Positions 36,560 to 47,323 of a stretch of 64,000 nucleotides of DNA are shown in pieces. The notes under the pieces were generated by a model, which saw nothing but the letters and a program-made list of their open reading frames with translations, ran no database searches and had not been told where the DNA came from. How positions within the stretch are numbered: the first letter of the stretch is position 1; each line of letters begins with the position of its first letter. The position numbers were made by a program, and so were the translations under genes. Origin of the DNA: Metabacillus fastidiosus NBRC 101226 (GTDB lineage Bacteria > Bacillota > Bacilli > Bacillales > Bacillaceae); NCBI RefSeq assembly GCF_001591625.1, contig NZ_BCVG01000003.1:1-64000 (forward strand), in the 5' to 3' direction.

Positions 36560-37852
36560 ACCACTATAAATTTAATTATATTTGTATTATTAATCGCTTT
36601 AACCGCATTTTTCGTAGCAACAGAGTTTGCAATCGTAAAAATACGTGCTTCTAAAGTCGATCAGCTTATCTTTGAAGGGAAAAAAGGCGCAACAGCTGCT
36701 AAAAAAGTGGTTACACACTTAGATGAATATTTATCAGCCTGCCAACTAGGAATAACTGTTACCGCATTAGGAATCGGGATGGTTGGAGAATCAACATTTG
36801 AGATCATTTTGCATCCTTTGTTTGAGTACTTTAACTTGAGCGAGTCGGCTTCGCATATATTAACATTGGGGATCGCTTTTACTATCGCAACATTCTTACA
36901 CGTTGTAGTTGGAGAACTTGCTCCTAAAACACTTGCTATTCAAAAAGCAGAGACTATCACCCTTTTATGCGCGCGTCCAATTATATGGTTTTACAGAATC
37001 TTGTACCCATTTATTTGGTTCCTTAATGGTTCCGCTCGCTTTCTTGTCGGATTATTCGGTTTGAAACCTGCTTCAGAACATGAATTAGCCCATTCTGAAG
37101 AAGAGTTACGTATCTTATTATCCGAAAGCTATAAAAGCGGAGAAATTAATAAAAATGAATTAAAGTATGTAAATAATATTTTCGAATTTGATGAGAGAAT
37201 AGCTAGAGAAATTATGGCACCTCGGACTGAACTAGTAAGTATTTCTGTTACCGACACATTTAGCCAAATCATGGATACAGTTACATCAGAAAACTATACT
37301 AGATATCCAGTAATAAATGGTGATAAAGATACTATTTTAGGGTTTGTTAACGCTAAAGAACTCCTCGTAGCTAGTGTAATGAATAAAGACAAAGAAAATA
37401 AATTAAACATAGAAGATTTTATAAATCCTGTCATTTGTGTTATTGAAACGATACCTATTCATGATTTATTAGTAAAAATGCAAAAAGAAAGAGTCCACTT
37501 AGCTATATTAATTGATGAATATGGCGGAACATCCGGTTTAGTTACAGTTGAGGACATAATTGAAGAAATTGTTGGAGAGATAAGAGATGAATTTGATGAA
37601 GATGAAGTGCCTGAGATCCGAAAATTAAATGAAGACCATTTTATCTTAGACGCTAAATTACTTATTACAGATGTCAATCATTTATTAGGAACAAGCTTAT
37701 TTGAAGAAGAAGTTGATACAATAGGCGGCTGGTTCTTAACAAAAAATTTCGATGCCAAAATGAATTCAATAGTGGAAGCTGAAGGATATGCATTTAAAAT
37801 ATTTGAAATTGATGGACATCAAATTCATTATATTGAAGTAAAAAAAATTTAA
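36557..37852 (+). CDS. CNNM/CorC-type membrane protein with CBS pair
   Basis: 431 residues: DUF21 (CNNM) membrane domain with about four helices (1-190), two CBS domains (about 215-335) and a C-terminal CorC/HlyC domain with a conserved [10 protein letters not shown]. subtilis relatives (YhdP/MpfA, YqhB) export or handle magnesium. The start appears to be TTG, separated from the only good ribosome site by a hairpin. Third gene of merR-peptidase-CNNM. Confidence 0.85.
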   Translation: MTTINLIIFVLLIALTAFFVATEFAIVKIRASKVDQLIFEGKKGATAAKKVVTHLDEYLSACQLGITVTALGIGMVGESTFEIILHPLFEYFNLSESASHILTLGIAFTIATFLHVVVGELAPKTLAIQKAETITLLCARPIIWFYRILYPFIWFLNGSARFLVGLFGLKPASEHELAHSEEELRILLSESYKSGEINKNELKYVNNIFEFDERIAREIMAPRTELVSISVTDTFSQIMDTVTSENYTRYPVINGDKDTILGFVNAKELLVASVMNKDKENKLNIEDFINPVICVIETIPIHDLLVKMQKERVHLAILIDEYGGTSGLVTVEDIIEEIVGEIRDEFDEDEVPEIRKLNEDHFILDAKLLITDVNHLLGTSLFEEEVDTIGGWFLTKNFDAKMNSIVEAEGYAFKIFEIDGHQIHYIEVKKI

Positions 37853-37870
37853 GAAAGCTAGTTTTAGAAA

Positions 37871-37901
37871 GGAACTTCGCTATTTTGGGAAGTTCCTTTT
37901 T
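37871..37901 (+). terminator. Terminator of the merR-peptidase-CNNM operon
   Basis: GGAACTTC (37871-37878) with GAAGTTCC (37889-37896) and five T. A second weak hairpin (AGCC...GGCT, about 37927-37953) with T on the minus strand may serve the NERD gene. Confidence 0.85.
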
Positions 37902-38061
37902 AAATTAAAATAAATAACTGAAAAAAGCCGTTATTCAAGCTTTGACGATGGCTATTTTATTAATCCCGTTCTTTTTTAATCAACATCAAACGAAAGAAAA
38001 TAGACAATCAATGCATAATAATCTAAATCATTATTTTCAAGTCAGATCACTGAATTTATTT

Positions 38062-39048
38062 TTAATTTCTAAAATTATTCAGTATATCAAATAGCAACTT
38101 ATATCTTCTTCCCTTATTCATCCCTTCAGCTTCAAGTGGAATAGTTTGAAATAATCTTTTCACCACATCTTCGGAAGAAACCTTTAGGAAATGTCTGCCC
38201 TCTTTATTATTAATAGTCGTATCTATTAATAAACTATAATCCTTCAATGCCTTTATATGGGCATTTTTAGAAGTCTTCATACAAACCTTGCATAGCCAAC
38301 TCCCGTGAATTCTTTCTATCGGAAGCTTTAAACAATAGTCACATTGAACACCGTTTAATAATTCAGAAGCGTGAACTTGAAAACGTTTGAGAATATTTTG
38401 TCTTAGAGGAATATGCTTACTAAGCATTTGTTTTGCAAGAAAATGAAGGTTATTCATAGCCAAACTTTCAATTGAATAAGTTTTATCTAATTCATTTACT
38501 CTAATCGGGATAATTTGACTGTGGATAATTTTTTGAGAAAGGTCGCAAGTTTTATTTGATACTTTGATAACAGAACGGGTATTGGCAATAACGATTAAAG
38601 TTTCAATTGGAATTCCAGTAAAACCAAGTTTCTCTAACCAAAGCCCCAATTGAATACGCTGGTAAGAAACTTGAGCTAGCGGGTCTGGAAATGCCTCTTC
38701 TTTGTTATCTGCTGAGCGAATTAATTGATTGAGCTCTAAATCAAAATATAGAGTACCTGTTATATTCTTCACTTCAATAATAAGAAAATATTTTTTAGAT
38801 AGTATGAGGGTGTCAAGTTGAAAGAAATATGCTCCATTACTTAAACGAAGGTCATAAAAAATGAGGTATTGGTCTTCTCTAAGGTAACTGAGAGGAAATT
38901 GTAACGATTGTTCTCCTTTGTATCCAGCAATACTTTTATTATATGCTTCTTGTATTTGCGCTCTCTTCCGATGTTCACATGGCAATCGCCGTAATAAAGC
39001 CTCAAGCTGCTGCAAGTAGAGAGGCTGCTCATGCTTTTTTATAATCAC
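38062..39048 (-). CDS. NERD-domain protein with zinc-ribbon-like tail
   Basis: A 328-residue protein. The NERD (nuclease-related) domain spans about residues 35-165 and shows the D...EVKN catalytic-like core (QLDTLILSKKYFLIIEVKN). Near residue 235 a CDYC...CKVC pair of CxxC motifs follows, likely a zinc ribbon. Such proteins are presumed DNA-processing nucleases, but no activity is established. Monocistronic. Confidence 0.82.
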   Translation of the reverse strand: MIIKKHEQPLYLQQLEALLRRLPCEHRKRAQIQEAYNKSIAGYKGEQSLQFPLSYLREDQYLIFYDLRLSNGAYFFQLDTLILSKKYFLIIEVKNITGTLYFDLELNQLIRSADNKEEAFPDPLAQVSYQRIQLGLWLEKLGFTGIPIETLIVIANTRSVIKVSNKTCDLSQKIIHSQIIPIRVNELDKTYSIESLAMNNLHFLAKQMLSKHIPLRQNILKRFQVHASELLNGVQCDYCLKLPIERIHGSWLCKVCMKTSKNAHIKALKDYSLLIDTTINNKEGRHFLKVSSEDVVKRLFQTIPLEAEGMNKGRRYKLLFDILNNFRN

Positions 39049-39140
39049 ATTGTCACTCCTATATACTTATTCATGACATACTTCGCTTAAAACGACGAAA
39101 TTCCTCTACCATTCTCAAATAATCAATACATTTTTAAGAA

Positions 39141-39220
39141 TATCAGCGAAAATTCCATTTTATCAGCGATTTCACAATTATATCGGCGAATTTCCCTCTT
39201 TATCAGCGATTTATCTAAAA
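39141..39220. repeat. Four-unit 20-bp tandem array
   Basis: TATCAGCGA or TATCGGCGA begins at 39141, 39161, 39181 and 39201, exactly every 20 bp, with AT-rich variable filler (AATTCCATTT-like). It lies between the NERD gene start and the ssrA terminator. It is not a CRISPR: the conserved core is 9 bp and the filler 11 bp. Role unknown; even phasing would suit protein binding on one face of DNA. Confidence 0.7.
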
Positions 39221-39235
39221 AAGACAAAATAAAAA

Positions 39236-39257
39236 CCACCAAATTCATATTTGGTGG
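39236..39257 (-). terminator. Terminator of ssrA, using the mature 3' end
   Basis: CCACCAAA (39236-39243) with TTTGGTGG (39250-39257), then TTTTTATTTTG on the minus strand. The encoded CCACCA of tmRNA is one arm of the stem. Confidence 0.85.
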
Positions 39258-39616
39258 AGACGGAGGGAGTCGAACCCTCGTCCAAAAATATCGGCACTTA
39301 AGCGTCTACGAGCGTAGTCGATATATTTAAATTTCGCTAACTCTTATGCCTACCGACGGGCGTCCGAGCAGCTAGTCTGATTAATCTCTTCCCTCATCCC
39401 CAGACGGAGGAATCAGGCGTAGTCCACTAAGAGTGAGTCCCTTACCCTACCACATGGACGATGGAGGGAGGAACAGCCTTAAACAGTTATTAAGCTGCTA
39501 AAGCTAAGTTTTGTTTAGATTCGCCAGTTATTATTGGCTTTGACGTTTTAACGAAGACGATCCCTTCGGCTCGCAACCTAAGCTCGAACTATCCCTGTCG
39601 AATCCGTAACGTCCCC
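39252..39616 (-). ncRNA. ssrA: Transfer-messenger RNA
   Basis: 365 nt. The 5' end GGGGACGTTACGGATTCGAC and the 3' end with TTCGACTCCC and CCACCA form the alanyl-tRNA-like part. The tag frame reads GESKQNLALAA followed by TAA TAA (about 39496-39531), ending LALAA as expected for ClpXP/ClpAP recognition. With SmpB, encoded next to it, it frees stalled ribosomes. Promoter with extended -10 upstream. Confidence 0.96.
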
Positions 39617-39707
39617 ATTATAAAGCCGCATATTGCCACTTAAGGGTATACGGGAGAAAGCTAAAGCTTAACTTGCTTATTAAATTGTTTAATTAACTTA
39701 TAAACTT

Positions 39708-39735
39708 ATTATATCAGAAATAGACAAGTTTGCAA
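39708..39735 (-). promoter_or_regulatory. Promoter of ssrA
   Basis: On the minus strand TTGCAA (39730-39735), 16 bp, TATAAT (39708-39713) with an upstream TG (TGATATAAT). The precursor would carry a leader of some 85 nt removed by RNase P. Confidence 0.7.
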
Positions 39736-39758
39736 TTGTTATTTTTTAGGATATAACT

Positions 39759-40226
39759 CTATTCCTTTTGACGTTCACGGAATGCACGCTCAATATCACG
39801 CTTTGCTTCTTTCTTCTTGAGGTCTTCCCGCTTATCGTATTTCTTTTTACCCTTACCGAGTCCAATTAAAACTTTCGCATAGCCATTTTTCAAATAAACT
39901 TTCAATGGAACGAGTGCATACCCTTCTTCTTTCGTCATTCCAATCAGTTTACTTATTTCCTTTTTGTGAAGCAAAAGCTTTCTCGTACGAAGCGGTTCGT
40001 GATTGTAACGGTTTCCCTGCTCATACGGACTTACATGCATATTATGTAAATAAACTTCTCCACGTTCTACTTTTGCGTAGGAGTCTTTTAAGTTTGCCCG
40101 GCCGTTACGGATAGACTTAATTTCTGTTCCTTGAAGTACAATTCCAGCTTCATATGTATCTTCAATAAAATAATCATGATTTGCTTTTTTATTTTGTGCA
40201 ACGACTTTTCCCATACCTTTTGGCAA
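39759..40226 (-). CDS. smpB: tmRNA-binding protein SmpB
   Basis: A 155-residue SmpB (small beta-barrel plus basic C-terminal tail). [21 protein letters not shown] and the [12 protein letters not shown] tail are typical. The start is TTG at 40226, as shown by MPKG homology and GGGGG 8 nt upstream. Last protein gene of secG-est-rnr-smpB, followed by ssrA. Confidence 0.96.
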   Translation of the reverse strand: MPKGMGKVVAQNKKANHDYFIEDTYEAGIVLQGTEIKSIRNGRANLKDSYAKVERGEVYLHNMHVSPYEQGNRYNHEPLRTRKLLLHKKEISKLIGMTKEEGYALVPLKVYLKNGYAKVLIGLGKGKKKYDKREDLKKKEAKRDIERAFRERQKE

Positions 40227-40282
40227 TGAGGTTTCCCCCTTTCAGAATAAGAGATAGGTTCTATTTTAACAAAAAGGGAGGA

Positions 40283-40305
40283 AGGAAGCCAACAATTGGC
40301 TTCCT
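40283..40305 (-). terminator. Hairpin after rnr
   Basis: AGGAAGCCAA (40283-40292) with TTGGCTTCCT (40296-40305), perfect; the T-run on the minus strand comes only about 10 nt later. Partial terminator or mRNA 3'-end protector between rnr and smpB. Confidence 0.45.
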
Positions 40306-40309
40306 GGTA

Positions 40310-42634
40310 TTAACGTTTCTTTTTCTTTCTTTTCGCTTTTGGCGCATTTTCATAATGTTTCTTTTTCTTCTTACGCGGCGGGCGTGTTGACCATTCATCA
40401 TTGCTTTTGCCGTTTTCGCTACCTTCCGGCTTCCCGCGCTTTTTATCGACTTTAATAACTGTCGGTCGGTCTTTTATCGGTCTTCTTGTACCTTTCATAC
40501 CGACAATTTCAAAATCAACAGAACGTTCGTCTTTATTTACATTTACAACACGAACTGTTATTTCATCACCGATTCTGTACACATTACCAGTACGTTCACC
40601 AATCATGGCATAATGACGTTCATCATAGCGGTAATAATCATCTGTCATATAGCTGACATGTACAAGTCCTTCAATTGTATTCGGTAATTCAACGAACATT
40701 CCAAAGTTCGTAACCGAACTGATAATACCATCGTATTCCTCACCAATCTTATCAAGCATATATTCGGCTTTCTTCAGATCATCTGTCTCACGTTCAGCAT
40801 CAACCGCCCTGCGCTCCATTTTTGATGCTTGCTCAGCAATATCCGCTAATCTTTCTGCCCATTTCGCTCTTGTCTCTTCATTGACTTTTCCTTCGATTAA
40901 ATACGTACGAATGAGACGGTGAACGATTAAATCCGGATAACGGCGGATTGGTGATGTGAAATGTGTATAATATTCAGTTGAAAGCCCGAAATGCCCTAAG
41001 CTTTCAGGATCATATTTCGCCTGTTTCATCGAACGGAGCATAACAGTAGAAATAACCATTTCCTCCGGCTTTCCTGCTACTTCTTCAATAATTTGCTGCA
41101 ATGCTCTTGGATGGATAGAATTTGCCGTTCCCTTTACCGTATAGCCGAAGTTTGTAATAAACTCTAAGAAACGCTGTAATTTTTCAAGATTAGGATCTTC
41201 ATGAATTCGGTAGATAAACGGGACATTCATCCAATGGAAATGTTCAGCCACTGTTTCATTCGCAAGAAGCATAAATTCCTCAATTAAACGTTCGCCAACA
41301 GAACGCTCCCTTAACACAACATCATGCGGCTTACCTTCATCATCAACTAATACTTTCGCCTCTTTAAAATCAAAATCGATTGCACCACGGTTCATCCTTT
41401 TTGTACGCAGAACATCAGCAAGTTCTCCCATTAGTTCGAACATAGGAACGAGACTTTCATATTTAGCACGGACATCTTCATCTTTATCCGCTAAAATTTT
41501 ATTTACATCAGAGTAAGTCATTCTCTCTGTCGTCTTTATAACACTTTCAAAAATCTCGTGTTTTACAACTGTCCCTTCCTCATTCACTTCCATTTCGCAT
41601 GATAAAGCAAAACGGTCGACTTTAGGGTTTAAGGAACAAATTCCGTTTGACAGACGATGCGGAATCATTGGAATAACCCGGTCGACTAAATAAACACTCG
41701 TTCCCCGTTCTAATGCTTCCTTGTCAATCGGTGAATTTTCCGTTACATAATGGCTTACATCTGCGATATGGACACCAAGCTTATAATTCCCATTTTCAAG
41801 CTTCGTTACTGTAACCGCATCATCAAGGTCCTTCGCATCTGCCCCGTCAATCGTTACAATTACTTCATTCCTAAGATCGCGGCGATTCTTAATATCTTCT
41901 TCTTTAATCGTGTCCGGCACATCATTTGCCTGTTTTAAAACATCATCAGGGAAAGGACCCGGAAGACCATGCTTATGAATAATAGATAAAATATCAACGC
42001 CAGGATCATTTTTATGTCCTAAAATTTGAATAACTTCCCCTTCAGCACTCATTCTGCCTTCAGGATATGTTGTTAGTTTTACAACAACCTTATGTCCTTC
42101 TACTGCACCTTTTTTCCCACTGTTCGGAATGAAAATATCATTTGCAAACTTCTTATCATCCGGGATAACAAAACCGAAGTTTTTGCTTTCCGTATATGTA
42201 CCGACAACTTGTTTTACACCGCGTTCTAATATTCTTACAATTGTGCCTTCCTGGCGGCTTCCTTGCGACTCGCGATTATTAATACGAACTAAAACAGTGT
42301 CACCATGCATTGCATTATTAAGTTCTGTTGGCGGGATAAAAATATCATCAAGCGATGCATCTTCAGGATCAACAAATGCAAATCCTTTCGCATGACCTAT
42401 AAGCTTTCCTTTTAACAGATTCATTTTTTCCGGCAAACCATAACGATTACTTCTTGTTCTTACAACAAGACCCTCGTCTTCCATTTGGACGAGCGCTTTT
42501 ACAAAATCTTTAAAGTCCCCTGAATCTTCAATGCCAAAAGCTTCCTCCAGCTCCTGAACCGTTAAAGGTTTATATGTTTCTTCTCTCATAAAAGCGAGCA
42601 GTTTTTCAATATGCTTTTCTATTTCTTTTTCCAT
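40310..42634 (-). CDS. rnr: Ribonuclease R
   Basis: A 774-residue 3'-5' exoribonuclease: N-terminal winged helix, cold-shock domains, RNB catalytic domain with [14 protein letters not shown] near residue 263 holding the metal-binding aspartates, S1 domain near residue 625, and a lysine-rich tail. It degrades structured RNA and acts in tmRNA-linked mRNA decay. Gene order as in B. subtilis. Confidence 0.97.
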   Translation of the reverse strand: MEKEIEKHIEKLLAFMREETYKPLTVQELEEAFGIEDSGDFKDFVKALVQMEDEGLVVRTRSNRYGLPEKMNLLKGKLIGHAKGFAFVDPEDASLDDIFIPPTELNNAMHGDTVLVRINNRESQGSRQEGTIVRILERGVKQVVGTYTESKNFGFVIPDDKKFANDIFIPNSGKKGAVEGHKVVVKLTTYPEGRMSAEGEVIQILGHKNDPGVDILSIIHKHGLPGPFPDDVLKQANDVPDTIKEEDIKNRRDLRNEVIVTIDGADAKDLDDAVTVTKLENGNYKLGVHIADVSHYVTENSPIDKEALERGTSVYLVDRVIPMIPHRLSNGICSLNPKVDRFALSCEMEVNEEGTVVKHEIFESVIKTTERMTYSDVNKILADKDEDVRAKYESLVPMFELMGELADVLRTKRMNRGAIDFDFKEAKVLVDDEGKPHDVVLRERSVGERLIEEFMLLANETVAEHFHWMNVPFIYRIHEDPNLEKLQRFLEFITNFGYTVKGTANSIHPRALQQIIEEVAGKPEEMVISTVMLRSMKQAKYDPESLGHFGLSTEYYTHFTSPIRRYPDLIVHRLIRTYLIEGKVNEETRAKWAERLADIAEQASKMERRAVDAERETDDLKKAEYMLDKIGEEYDGIISSVTNFGMFVELPNTIEGLVHVSYMTDDYYRYDERHYAMIGERTGNVYRIGDEITVRVVNVNKDERSVDFEIVGMKGTRRPIKDRPTVIKVDKKRGKPEGSENGKSNDEWSTRPPRKKKKKHYENAPKAKRKKKKR

Positions 42635-42654
42635 TCTTTAACCTCCTTTTCAAC

Positions 42655-43389
42655 TTACCAATCAAGGCTTTCAAAAAATTGATATACATCTTCATGAAGC
42701 TTGTCACGTTCTTTATCGAGCGTAATAGCATGTCCTGATTCTTCATACCATTTCAATTCTTTTTTTACTGATTCCACTTCATTGTAAATAATATTTGCGC
42801 TATCTGGGTTAATCATCTGATCATGGCGGGCCTGTGCCACGAAAGTCGGCGCATAAATCATATCAATATTATTACGCACATCCTGCATTAATTGCTGCAA
42901 AGCTTTTAATGTATTCATCGGTGCAAATTGTTTCATTTCTTCTTCTATTTGTTCAGGGGATTTCCCTTCAAACTTCTTATAATTTCTAGCATACTCAAGT
43001 ACACCTTCATACATCGTTTCTTCGCTTTTTAAATACATTGGGGCACACATTGTAACAATTCCCTTTATTGGTACAGTGTAACCCAATTTTAAAGAAAAAA
43101 CCCCGCCTAATGATAAACCTGCAAGCGCGATGCTTTCATGGCCTTTATCCCTTAAAAATTGATAGCCTTCCTCCACATCTTTCCACCAATCTTCAGGACC
43201 TGTACGAACAAGTTCCTCTGGCGGTACACCATGTCCTTTATATTGGGGTGCATGACATGTATATCCTTTATCATTTAAGAATCGGGCCAGCATTCTCACA
43301 TCCGCTGTATTTCCTGTAAATCCATGCAATAACAATACTGCCTTTTCTCCACCTTCAAACGTAAATGGTTCTGGTAATACTCTTTTCAT
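42655..43389 (-). CDS. Carboxylesterase (Est30/YvaK type)
   Basis: A 244-residue alpha/beta hydrolase with oxyanion motif LLLHGFTG near residue 20 and nucleophile GLSLGG near residue 93; the aspartate and histidine of the triad are in [10 protein letters not shown] and SGHAITLD. Close to the Geobacillus Est30 and B. subtilis YvaK group. It lies between secG and rnr as in Bacillus generally. Confidence 0.93.
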   Translation of the reverse strand: MKRVLPEPFTFEGGEKAVLLLHGFTGNTADVRMLARFLNDKGYTCHAPQYKGHGVPPEELVRTGPEDWWKDVEEGYQFLRDKGHESIALAGLSLGGVFSLKLGYTVPIKGIVTMCAPMYLKSEETMYEGVLEYARNYKKFEGKSPEQIEEEMKQFAPMNTLKALQQLMQDVRNNIDMIYAPTFVAQARHDQMINPDSANIIYNEVESVKKELKWYEESGHAITLDKERDKLHEDVYQFFESLDW

Positions 43390-43463
43390 TCTTATTTCTC
43401 CTTCAATATATATTCCTACTTATTAGTTTAACAAATTTACACATTTTCTATTTAAAAAATTAA

Positions 43464-43492
43464 AAAAGGCCTGATATATACTCAGACCTTTT
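43464..43492 (-). terminator. Hairpin between secG and the esterase gene
   Basis: AAAAGGCCTGA (43464-43474) with TCAGACCTTTT (43482-43492), one mismatch, then a T-run on the minus strand. It would end or reduce read-through from secG. Confidence 0.75.
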
Positions 43493-43504
43493 GTATCACT
43501 CTTA

Positions 43505-43738
43505 TTAAACGCCAAAATAAGAAACTGCAATCGTTAAAACAAAAAATAAGACAGCTAGGACAACTGTTAAACGGTGTAATACTAAATCAAGTCCACGTGC
43601 TTTTTGCTTTCCGAAAAGCTGTTCGGCTCCACCTGAAATAGCACCTGAAAGACCTGCACTTTTTCCTGATTGTAATAAAACAACAATAACTAATGAAACA
43701 GAAACTAAAATAAGCAGAATGAGTAAAGCTGTATGCAT
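43505..43738 (-). CDS. secG: Preprotein translocase subunit SecG
   Basis: A 77-residue two-helix protein (helices about 3-22 and 55-74) joined by the [23 protein letters not shown] loop typical of SecG, which helps SecA cycling at SecYE. The ATG at 43738 follows GGAGGTG by 6 nt, so I do not use an upstream ATG five codons earlier. Confidence 0.95.
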   Translation of the reverse strand: MHTALLILLILVSVSLVIVVLLQSGKSAGLSGAISGGAEQLFGKQKARGLDLVLHRLTVVLAVLFFVLTIAVSYFGV

Positions 43739-43824
43739 ATAGTACACCTCCATTTAGACGCACAATTAGGTAGTTTAAATGTATCATAATTACTTTATAT
43801 TCACAATATGCTAATTACTAATTT

Positions 43825-43858
43825 AAAAAGGTGCTTGGCGGGTTTGCCAGCACCTTTT
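43825..43858 (-). terminator. Terminator of the type VII secretion operon
   Basis: AAAAGGTGCT...GGC with GCC...AGCACCTTTT (43825-43858), T-runs on both sides. It closes the minus-strand operon just after essA. Confidence 0.85.
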
Positions 43859-43860
43859 CT

Positions 43861-44349
43861 TCACTTTATCTTCCCCTCTGTTAACTTCAATTTCGGAATG
43901 ATAACAAAGAACAAGATAGCCATACAAATAACCGCTACTCCAATAAGGAGTATTAGAAAATAATGGGAACTTCTACCTTTTTCTTCTGTTTCCGTATCAT
44001 CATTTGCTAGAAAATTAGCATTTACAGCTGTAAACAGCTGAAGCTGTGCTACCTTTGCCTCTACTGTATTGTTTATTTCTGTTTCTTTAGTAAATAAGCT
44101 TTCTTTTACATCCTCATAAAATGTCTGGTCTTTTTTCGTAAAAGTTATTTTTTTCAGTTCCTCTGGCAATTGCTTCTTCCGCTTTAATAACGAGGAATCA
44201 TGAAAATATTTCGTATCTAAATCAATTTTCTTCTCTTCGTACTCATTTGGTTCCACATCGATCTCTTCTTCTGCCGCTGCTTTATCTATTAATACTTGCT
44301 GGAAAATGACGCAAGAAATAACAAGAAGCAGAATTTTAAGCTTCCGCAT
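43861..44349 (-). CDS. essA: Type VIIb secretion protein EssA/YueC
   Basis: A protein of 162 residues with an N-terminal signal or anchor helix (about 3-22), an extracellular helical part and a C-terminal helix (about 133-155). This matches EssA/YueC, a membrane part of the T7SSb machine. The start at 44349 follows GAGG by 6 nt and overlaps the end of esaA by 14 nt. Assignment rests on topology plus position last in the yuk-type operon. Confidence 0.82.
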   Translation of the reverse strand: MRKLKILLLVISCVIFQQVLIDKAAAEEEIDVEPNEYEEKKIDLDTKYFHDSSLLKRKKQLPEELKKITFTKKDQTFYEDVKESLFTKETEINNTVEAKVAQLQLFTAVNANFLANDDTETEEKGRSSHYFLILLIGVAVICMAILFFVIIPKLKLTEGKIK

Positions 44350-47323
44350 GTTCATCCTCATCTTTTGTACGAATGATATTTACAATATACGGTATGGACA
44401 GTGTCAGTATAATTCCTATCGAAAGGATAACGACAGCCGGGTAAAACGCCGATTGTGTTCCATACTGCAGTGACATATATGTTTGTGAAACCGGATGTTC
44501 AAAAGCAAAATTAGGATTAACTAAATCCAGTAACGGTGTAAGGAAATAAACAGTTAACAAGATAGAAACAATCCATCCGACAAACGGTCCGATATAAAAC
44601 GCTAATCGAACGATGCTCGTGCAAAGGAATAATAATAGTATCGTAAAAATGGACCATTTCATCGCTTGAATATCTTCGAGCGGATAAATTTTCAATCCGT
44701 ATATACTAATAATAATTCCTACGATTAAATTCACTAAAAGGAATATCGGCAAATGAGCAGCAAGCGGCAAGTACGAATAGTAATGAAGGAAAAATCCGAT
44801 TAATAGACCGCTGATCATAATGATAATAAGCATGACAACCGGCGGAGTGTTAACAACCTCTACTGATTTCTCCATTGGGACGTTCCCACTTACTTTTACC
44901 GGGTTTGATAAATAATCGTATACATATGAATTATACTGGTCATCAACCAATGTATTATTTAAAAGATCATATATATCTCCTTTGACCTTTTTCGTAACGA
45001 CTACATTTTTGGCCCATTTATTATTTAATTCATCAGCTTTATTTTGGACTGAACCTACTTTGCTTTGAAGCTCATTTGTATAATCTGTTACAGAGCTTTG
45101 ACGATCGGCCAGTGATTCAACAAGCTCCGAAATAAACTTCATATCATGAAGCGTACCCTCTTGAATAGTTAGAACCATATCCCCATGTAAGTCAGTTACC
45201 GGAGACTGATCTACTTCAAGTGACGGTCTTTCCTCATTGAATTTATTTGTTAAATCAGATGTCTTTCCTTCTAACTCAGTTAATAAAGCAACAATTGCTT
45301 CCTGCTGTTTTGTAATATTTTCATCTGTTTGTGTAACAGCATTTTTTACAGCCTCTATTCCTTCTGTTGAAGCTGTAATATTTGTTAAGGCTTGTTCTGA
45401 TTCCGCCTGAATGGAATCCAATGCCCCTTTCATTTCAGTCGTTTTTTGCTGATTTTTTAACCATTCATTTAAAAATTCACTATCATGTTTTTCAAGCTTC
45501 TCTAATTCAGCTCTGTATTTAGCTAAATATAAATAGTACTCCAGAAGCTCACTTAAATCTGTATTTAAGATAGTAGCTTCGAATTTTTTACTTAATTCAG
45601 ATTTAGTGCTATATGTTAAAAATTTCGAGTTTAAAATAGTTTCTTCTACTTTATTGATTTTTCCAATTAAGAACTGGAACGCTTTCCCCTGTTCATCTAA
45701 CTTCCCTAGCTCTATTAATTGTTTATTATATTCTTCTAAAGCTTTATTATTGGACTCAAGCAATTCAAGATTTTTCTCCAGCAGGCTTAACGCTTCTGCC
45801 AATGCTTTATTTTGCTCAAGAATATCATTGTATTCTTTTTCTATTTGTCCAGAACCAGTTGAGTTTTCTTTTAAAGCTTGAATATCTTTTTCCAGCTTTT
45901 CAATATGACTGTCAACTTTTTTAGATAGTTCTTCATTTTCTGGAGTTTTCATTTGAGTGATGCTTTCTTTTAAACTATTAAGCTCTGTTACTAATGTCTC
46001 CACACTCACCGAATTGTCTTCAGTAGCTGGAATTTCCATAGGTTCTCTAACTTCTGTTGACACTTCTGGTATATCACCAGGAGTTTCGAGTTCAGGCAGT
46101 TCCTCTGGAGGAGTAATTCCCCCCTCTCCTGGTGTTTGTTCTTCCTCATTATTCTGTTGTTCTTTCGTCAGCTTTTCTACGCTGGCGAATATGCTTTTCT
46201 CTAATTCTTTCATTTCATTATTAATTTCTGTCTGTTTATACTGTTCCATCAATTCCTTTTGATTCTTAAGGAAGCCTTCAAAATTATCATTTCCAGCTGA
46301 TTCACTTAACAGCTTGTACATCGCTGATAATGAATCATTTGTCTTTGTCATATTTTCTTCAATTAAATCGATATTCTTCTTAATTTCCTCGCCATTTAAC
46401 GTCGTTTCTGGATTCTCATCGGTCGGTACACCAGCAACCTTTTGTATACCAGTGTTTATTCTTTCATTAAATTCATTCGTATATATATCTACTAATCTCA
46501 GATTTTCCTGATCTGTTAAAGCAAACAGTTCTGCTTGTTTTTCTTGATATTCTTTATACTTATTTAAATTTCCTAAAAAAGTTTTAATTTCTTCTTTCGT
46601 CTTATTTCGCTCCGTTAATGTTTCAGCTGTCGTTGAATGTATATTTTTTGCTGACTCCTGCAGTGCTTCAAGCATTTTCTTCTGCTGGTCGATTTCACCT
46701 GTCAGCTTCTTAGAATTGGGATTATAAAAAGAATACATTGTCGTTTGGAAGGCAACTTCTTTTTCAACAATACCATCAAATTTCTTTCTAAGATCATTAA
46801 CGGATTTTGAAACATAGCTCCAATAAAGAGTCGAAATCGTACTATTCATCTTATTTTTGCTAATTTCTAATTCCTTTTGGACTTTTTCACGATTTCTGGC
46901 ATCTAAATTAGACTGGACAACATATTTCACATTCGCTTTCAGGGGTGTGTCTTCTTTAAATGTTAAAATATTTTTGGAAAACTCAGAAGGCAAATAAATA
47001 ACGGCATCATATCTTCCGCTTTCTAACCCTTTATCAGCCGCGCTTCGGCTAACGACTGACCAATTGTATTCGGAGCTTTCTCCAAATGTTGCTGATAATT
47101 TCTCACCAAAGTAAATTGGTTGTTTTTCATATTCTGCACCATCATCTTCATTTACTACCGCTATTTCTCTGGACGCTATTTCCGTCGTTTTTTTCTCTAC
47201 TTTCATAGGTTCATGTCCTATATAAGAGAAGAAGAGAGTTGGGAGCAGGAAAATGATGGCCATAACACTAATTAGCTTCACAATAGGATAAATGGACTTT
47301 TTCTCATTTTGGTTTTCAGACAT
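44336..47323 (-). CDS. esaA: Type VIIb secretion protein EsaA/YueB
   Basis: About 995 residues: one N-terminal helix, a very long extracellular coiled-coil stalk (about residues 40-780, rich in E, K, L, with a short proline-rich insert near 395-430) and five or six C-terminal helices. EsaA forms the extracellular arrow of T7SSb; its B. subtilis homologue YueB is the SPP1 phage receptor. The start is uncertain: ATG at 47323 is favoured though AGGAGA is 12-13 nt away; it overlaps essC by 8 nt. Confidence 0.88.
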   Translation of the reverse strand: MSENQNEKKSIYPIVKLISVMAIIFLLPTLFFSYIGHEPMKVEKKTTEIASREIAVVNEDDGAEYEKQPIYFGEKLSATFGESSEYNWSVVSRSAADKGLESGRYDAVIYLPSEFSKNILTFKEDTPLKANVKYVVQSNLDARNREKVQKELEISKNKMNSTISTLYWSYVSKSVNDLRKKFDGIVEKEVAFQTTMYSFYNPNSKKLTGEIDQQKKMLEALQESAKNIHSTTAETLTERNKTKEEIKTFLGNLNKYKEYQEKQAELFALTDQENLRLVDIYTNEFNERINTGIQKVAGVPTDENPETTLNGEEIKKNIDLIEENMTKTNDSLSAMYKLLSESAGNDNFEGFLKNQKELMEQYKQTEINNEMKELEKSIFASVEKLTKEQQNNEEEQTPGEGGITPPEELPELETPGDIPEVSTEVREPMEIPATEDNSVSVETLVTELNSLKESITQMKTPENEELSKKVDSHIEKLEKDIQALKENSTGSGQIEKEYNDILEQNKALAEALSLLEKNLELLESNNKALEEYNKQLIELGKLDEQGKAFQFLIGKINKVEETILNSKFLTYSTKSELSKKFEATILNTDLSELLEYYLYLAKYRAELEKLEKHDSEFLNEWLKNQQKTTEMKGALDSIQAESEQALTNITASTEGIEAVKNAVTQTDENITKQQEAIVALLTELEGKTSDLTNKFNEERPSLEVDQSPVTDLHGDMVLTIQEGTLHDMKFISELVESLADRQSSVTDYTNELQSKVGSVQNKADELNNKWAKNVVVTKKVKGDIYDLLNNTLVDDQYNSYVYDYLSNPVKVSGNVPMEKSVEVVNTPPVVMLIIIMISGLLIGFFLHYYSYLPLAAHLPIFLLVNLIVGIIISIYGLKIYPLEDIQAMKWSIFTILLLFLCTSIVRLAFYIGPFVGWIVSILLTVYFLTPLLDLVNPNFAFEHPVSQTYMSLQYGTQSAFYPAVVILSIGIILTLSIPYIVNIIRTKDEDEHAEA

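Noticed and set aside
39141..39220. Possible CRISPR array
   Set aside because: Only a 9-bp core repeats and the intervals are 11 bp; no cas genes nearby.
45957..46262. A 101-codon plus-strand frame, rich in serine and valine
   Set aside because: It is antisense to the coiled-coil part of esaA, has no ribosome site, and its composition simply mirrors the Glu/Pro-rich coding strand.
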